From assembly GCA_963789885.1 (NCBI GenBank), contig CAWBNB010000050.1, forward strand, positions 186,001 to 250,000: 64,000 bases of DNA. The letters are read 5' to 3'. Numbering within the stretch: the stretch's first letter is position 1; every line of letters begins with the position of its first letter. The notes below the pieces were generated by a model. It saw only the letters and a list, made by a program, of their open reading frames with translations. It ran no database searches and was not told where the DNA came from. Positions 61,627 to 64,000 of this stretch are shown one piece after another. This DNA comes from DATEDA01 sp963789885 (GTDB lineage: Bacteria > Pseudomonadota > Gammaproteobacteria > Burkholderiales > SG8-39). Position numbers and translations under genes: made by a program.

Positions 61627-61669
61627 TTGTTCGTATTGGTGCGTTGGGCGAGGCCCGAAAGCGGGAATT

Positions 61670-61882
61670 TTAGCGGAGACGTCGCCCGGGATACTCGTCG
61701 GCGATCTTGTCGTCGAAAAAGCTCACCGGGGAGGGTGCGCTCATGAAGCGCCGGTGGACCTCCGGCGAGACGCCGCTGTACGCGACGACCCGGCCGTCGC
61801 TGAACTCGACTTCGAGCAGCTCGCCCTTCGGGTCGTAGCCGACGGCGCGGATCTTCGACGAGCTGATGCGCTTGCGTTCCAC
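61670..61882 (-). CDS. KTSC-domain small protein
   Basis: A 70-residue protein consisting of one KTSC domain: SSSKIRAVGYDPKGELLEVE, FSDGRVVAYSGVSPEVHRRF, then SFFDDKIADEYPGRRL. The domain is found at ends of lysyl-tRNA synthetases and in stand-alone proteins; its function is unclear, perhaps nucleic-acid related. It lies three bases after the DUF4010 gene and 43 before the methyltransferase gene, in the same run. Confidence 0.8.
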   Translation of the reverse strand: MERKRISSSKIRAVGYDPKGELLEVEFSDGRVVAYSGVSPEVHRRFMSAPSPVSFFDDKIADEYPGRRLR

Positions 61883-61885
61883 GAG

Positions 61886-63145
61886 TCACCCTCCGGTCGC
61901 AAAAATCGCCACCGCGGCCGCAACCACGGATGCGAGGGCCGGAAGGATAACGCGCCGCGCCAGAGGTCTGCCACCCATGGTCACGACGAGCCCCAGCTTG
62001 AATACCGTGTTGGCAAGCAGGGCGAGCGCAATCGCCACGACGGCCTCGCGCGCACCCAGCTTCCCCGAAGTGAAGAGCTGCAGCGAGGACAGCGTCAGGG
62101 CGTCCACGTCGGTTAGACCTGACACCAGCGCCACGGCGTACAGGCCGCGATGCCCGGCGACGTCCGACAGCCACGCCACCGCGAGGAGGACGATCGCGAA
62201 GAGAACTCCGAAGCCGAGCGAGGCACGCAGCTCCGCGGGGTTCGCGACGGCCGGCAGCGGGAATTCGGCTTCTTCAGCGAGCCGGTGCCGCCACGAGACG
62301 AGCGCCACGGCCAGCCCCGCCAGCAACGCCGTGCCGAGCACCGGCACGAGGCGCGACAGGATCGCGGGTGCGGTCGCCGCCGCAACGACGGCGAGACGCA
62401 CGAGCACCGCGAGGTTCGCGAGCACGATCACGCCCGCGGCGATGTCGGTCGTGCCGCCGGCGCGCGCATGCCTGGAATACGCGAGGGTGGTCGCGGTGCT
62501 CGACACGAGCCCGCCGAGGAGCCCCGCAAGCAGCAGGCCGTACCGGACGCCCACGATCTTCAGCGCGATGTAGCCGGCGAGCGAGAGGCCCGAGATCAGG
62601 ACCACCATCAGCCAGATCCGGAACGGGTTGAGCGCGCCGTAGGGGCCGTAACCCTCGTCCGGGAGGACCGGCAGGATCACGACCGAGAGCGTCGCGAACT
62701 GGATCACCGCGAGCAGGTCGCGCCGGTCGAAGCGCTCGAGAATGCCGCGCAGCTCCGCCTTGAAGTAGAGCAAGGCGGCCGCGCCGACCGCGATCGCCGC
62801 GGCGAGCGTGCGCTCGCCATACCAGCAGAGGGCGCCGAGGGAGTAGGCGAGGAGGAGCGCGACGACGGTGGTCGTTCCGGGATCGTCCTCGGGCGGGGTG
62901 CGGTGGTAGGCCGCGATGATCGTCAGACCGGTGAGCGCGAGCCCCACCGCCGGCACCCACGCGCCGTCCGAGTACTCGCCGAGCATCGCCGCGAGGGTGC
63001 CGAACACCGCAGTCAGCGCGAACGTCCGCAGCCCCGCCTTTGCGGCCGGGTTCCGCTCGCGCTCCACGCCGAGAAGGAGCCCGATCGCGAGGCTGGCAAC
63101 GAACGCCAGGAGCGGTGCGGCGTCGGCCCCCGGCCAGTCGGTCAT
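61886..63145 (-). CDS. MgtC/SapB plus DUF4010 family membrane protein
   Basis: A 419-residue protein with about twelve hydrophobic helices. The N-terminal MgtC/SapB-like part carries LAIGLLLGVERERNPAAKAG LRTF-type residues near 15-40, and the C-terminal DUF4010 part carries YAVALVSGLTDVDALTLSS near residue 345. No function is established for the family. ATG 63145 overlaps the recJ stop (ATGA), so it is translated with recJ. SD sequence AGGAGG lies before it. Confidence 0.85.
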   Translation of the reverse strand: MTDWPGADAAPLLAFVASLAIGLLLGVERERNPAAKAGLRTFALTAVFGTLAAMLGEYSDGAWVPAVGLALTGLTIIAAYHRTPPEDDPGTTTVVALLLAYSLGALCWYGERTLAAAIAVGAAALLYFKAELRGILERFDRRDLLAVIQFATLSVVILPVLPDEGYGPYGALNPFRIWLMVVLISGLSLAGYIALKIVGVRYGLLLAGLLGGLVSSTATTLAYSRHARAGGTTDIAAGVIVLANLAVLVRLAVVAAATAPAILSRLVPVLGTALLAGLAVALVSWRHRLAEEAEFPLPAVANPAELRASLGFGVLFAIVLLAVAWLSDVAGHRGLYAVALVSGLTDVDALTLSSLQLFTSGKLGAREAVVAIALALLANTVFKLGLVVTMGGRPLARRVILPALASVVAAAVAIFATGG

Positions 63146-64000
63146 ACCTCCTCCGCGTGCTCGACGCGCAGCTCGAGGCCCTGCGCGCCGTTCCAGTCGT
63201 CGATCGCGAGCGCGTAGGCGGCGCGGATGCGCTCCGGGAGCGGCCGGTCGTGCCGGAAGAGGATCGCGTCGTAGCGCCGGCCGGCGCGCGCGAGCCTGAC
63301 GCGCAGGTGTTTCTCGCCGACGAGCCGCTGGCTTTCCACCGTGAACTCGTCGGCGAAGCGCGGCGGCGGAAACCCCTGGCCCCAGACCTCCGCCTCGAAC
63401 GCGCGCGCGAGCTCGAGCGTGGCGTACTCGGGCTCGAGCGAGCCGTCGGTCTCCACGGTCGGCGCCAGCGCCGCCGGGTCGCACATCTCGCGTACGGCGG
63501 CGTCGAAGGCAGCGGCGAAGCGCTCGACCTCTTGCGCGCGCAGGGTGAGGCCGGCGGCGGCGGCGTGTCCGCCGAAACTGATCAGGAGCCCGGGCGCGCG
63601 CTTGGAGACGAGATCGAGCGCGTCGCGCAGGTGCAGGCCGGGAATCGAGCGTCCCGAGCCGCGCGCGAGCCCGCTGCCGGCGGGCGCGAGCGCGATCACC
63701 GGGCGATGGTGCGCATCCTTGAGCCGGCCGGCGAGGAGACCGATGACGCCTTGATGCCAGCGCTCGTCGAAGAGGACAAGGCTCGCGGTCTCTCCGACGG
63801 CGATCCCGGCGACGAGCGCGTCGGCGTCGCGCCGCATCGACTCCTCCACCTCCCGGCGCTCGCGGTTGAGGCGGTCGAGCTCGCCCGCGATATTGAGCGC
63901 ACGCGCATAGTCGTCGGTCGCGAGCGCTTCGATCCCAACGCGCATGTCGGCGAGCCGCCCGGCGGCGTTCACGCGCGGACCGAGCGCGAAACCGAGGTCG
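63142..64000 (-). CDS. recJ: Single-stranded-DNA exonuclease RecJ, C-terminal part
   Basis: About 285 C-terminal residues; the 5' part with the DHH catalytic domain lies beyond the window edge. Visible are GFALGPRVNAAGRLADM, the DHHA1 motif LISFGGHAAAAGLTL near the middle, and a C-terminal OB-type domain ending IDDWNGAQGLELRVEHAEEV. RecJ digests single-stranded DNA 5' to 3' in repair and recombination. In many betaproteobacteria recJ, prfB and lysS are adjacent; here five genes and the hairpin region separate recJ from prfB. Confidence 0.93.
   Translation of the reverse strand, partial: DLGFALGPRVNAAGRLADMRVGIEALATDDYARALNIAGELDRLNRERREVEESMRRDADALVAGIAVGETASLVLFDERWHQGVIGLLAGRLKDAHHRPVIALAPAGSGLARGSGRSIPGLHLRDALDLVSKRAPGLLISFGGHAAAAGLTLRAQEVERFAAAFDAAVREMCDPAALAPTVETDGSLEPEYATLELARAFEAEVWGQGFPPPRFADEFTVESQRLVGEKHLRVRLARAGRRYDAILFRHDRPLPERIRAAYALAIDDWNGAQGLELRVEHAEEV

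Overview
The window is a 64 kb piece of a GC-rich chromosome. The gene families point to a betaproteobacterium: solute-binding proteins of the Bug/TctC type, a class I PHA operon with phasin and PhaR, the bamD / rluD / pgeF and lysS / prfB neighbourhoods, and a red-type RubisCO operon under a divergent CbbR. The DNA suggests a facultative chemolithoautotroph or mixotroph that stores polyhydroxybutyrate. I saw no rRNA, tRNA, insertion sequence, phage gene or CRISPR array.

Layout. 0-4.3 kb: a partial amino-acid-binding protein and a DapA-family lyase face a fused three-domain FAD/2Fe-2S dehydrogenase, the gene content of a hydroxyproline or opine catabolic locus. 4.3-9.5 kb: pncC, reverse transsulfuration (gamma-lyase-type enzyme and cystathionine beta-synthase), an alpha/beta hydrolase and a MetE-fold methyltransferase. 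9.6-13.5 kb: three Bug/TctC binding proteins and a lactonase-type amidohydrolase in one tight operon. 13.6-15.2 kb: a PEP-CTERM protein, a UBP zinc-finger protein and a small membrane protein. 15.3-21.8 kb: cbbR facing cbbL-cbbS-cbbX-cbbY-fbp-cbbP. 21.9-28.9 kb: a second DapA-family protein, an exported methyltransferase-like protein, a lipocalin, an old-yellow-enzyme relative, a patatin and nadE. 29-33.6 kb: a TonB-like protein and a ferric-iron ABC transporter (fbpC / fbpB / fbpA) with Fur-type operators. 33.8-41.5 kb: an NlpC/P60 lipoprotein, a short secretin-like protein, a DinG/YoaA helicase, a DenD-type dehydrogenase, bamD, rluD, pgeF and a ZIP transporter. 41.6-50.1 kb: the PHA cluster (phaC, phaA, two tandem phaB, phaP, phaR) with rimO and a second thiolase. 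50.2-54.1 kb: MarC, an EamA transporter, a degenerate enolase homologue and a degenerate kinase-like protein on one strand. 54.3-58.1 kb: small proteins, lysS and prfB with its programmed +1 frameshift. 58.2-64 kb: dsbB, a hairpin-rich gap, a DHCR24-like oxidoreductase plus a CFA-synthase-type methyltransferase (probably methyl-branched fatty acids), a KTSC protein, a DUF4010 membrane protein and the 3' part of recJ.

Two points affect how the annotation is read. First, six genes carry a single-base frame change inside an otherwise well conserved product: the fused dehydrogenase, the PEP-CTERM gene, cbbL, the old-yellow-enzyme relative, rluD and the EamA transporter. Five of the six look like one extra base, which suggests assembly error more than decay. 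They are given as full-length genes with the break position stated. Second, the least explained biology is the kinase-like / enolase-like pair at 51.7-54.1 kb. Both proteins keep their fold signatures but have lost key catalytic residues, and their reading frames overlap.
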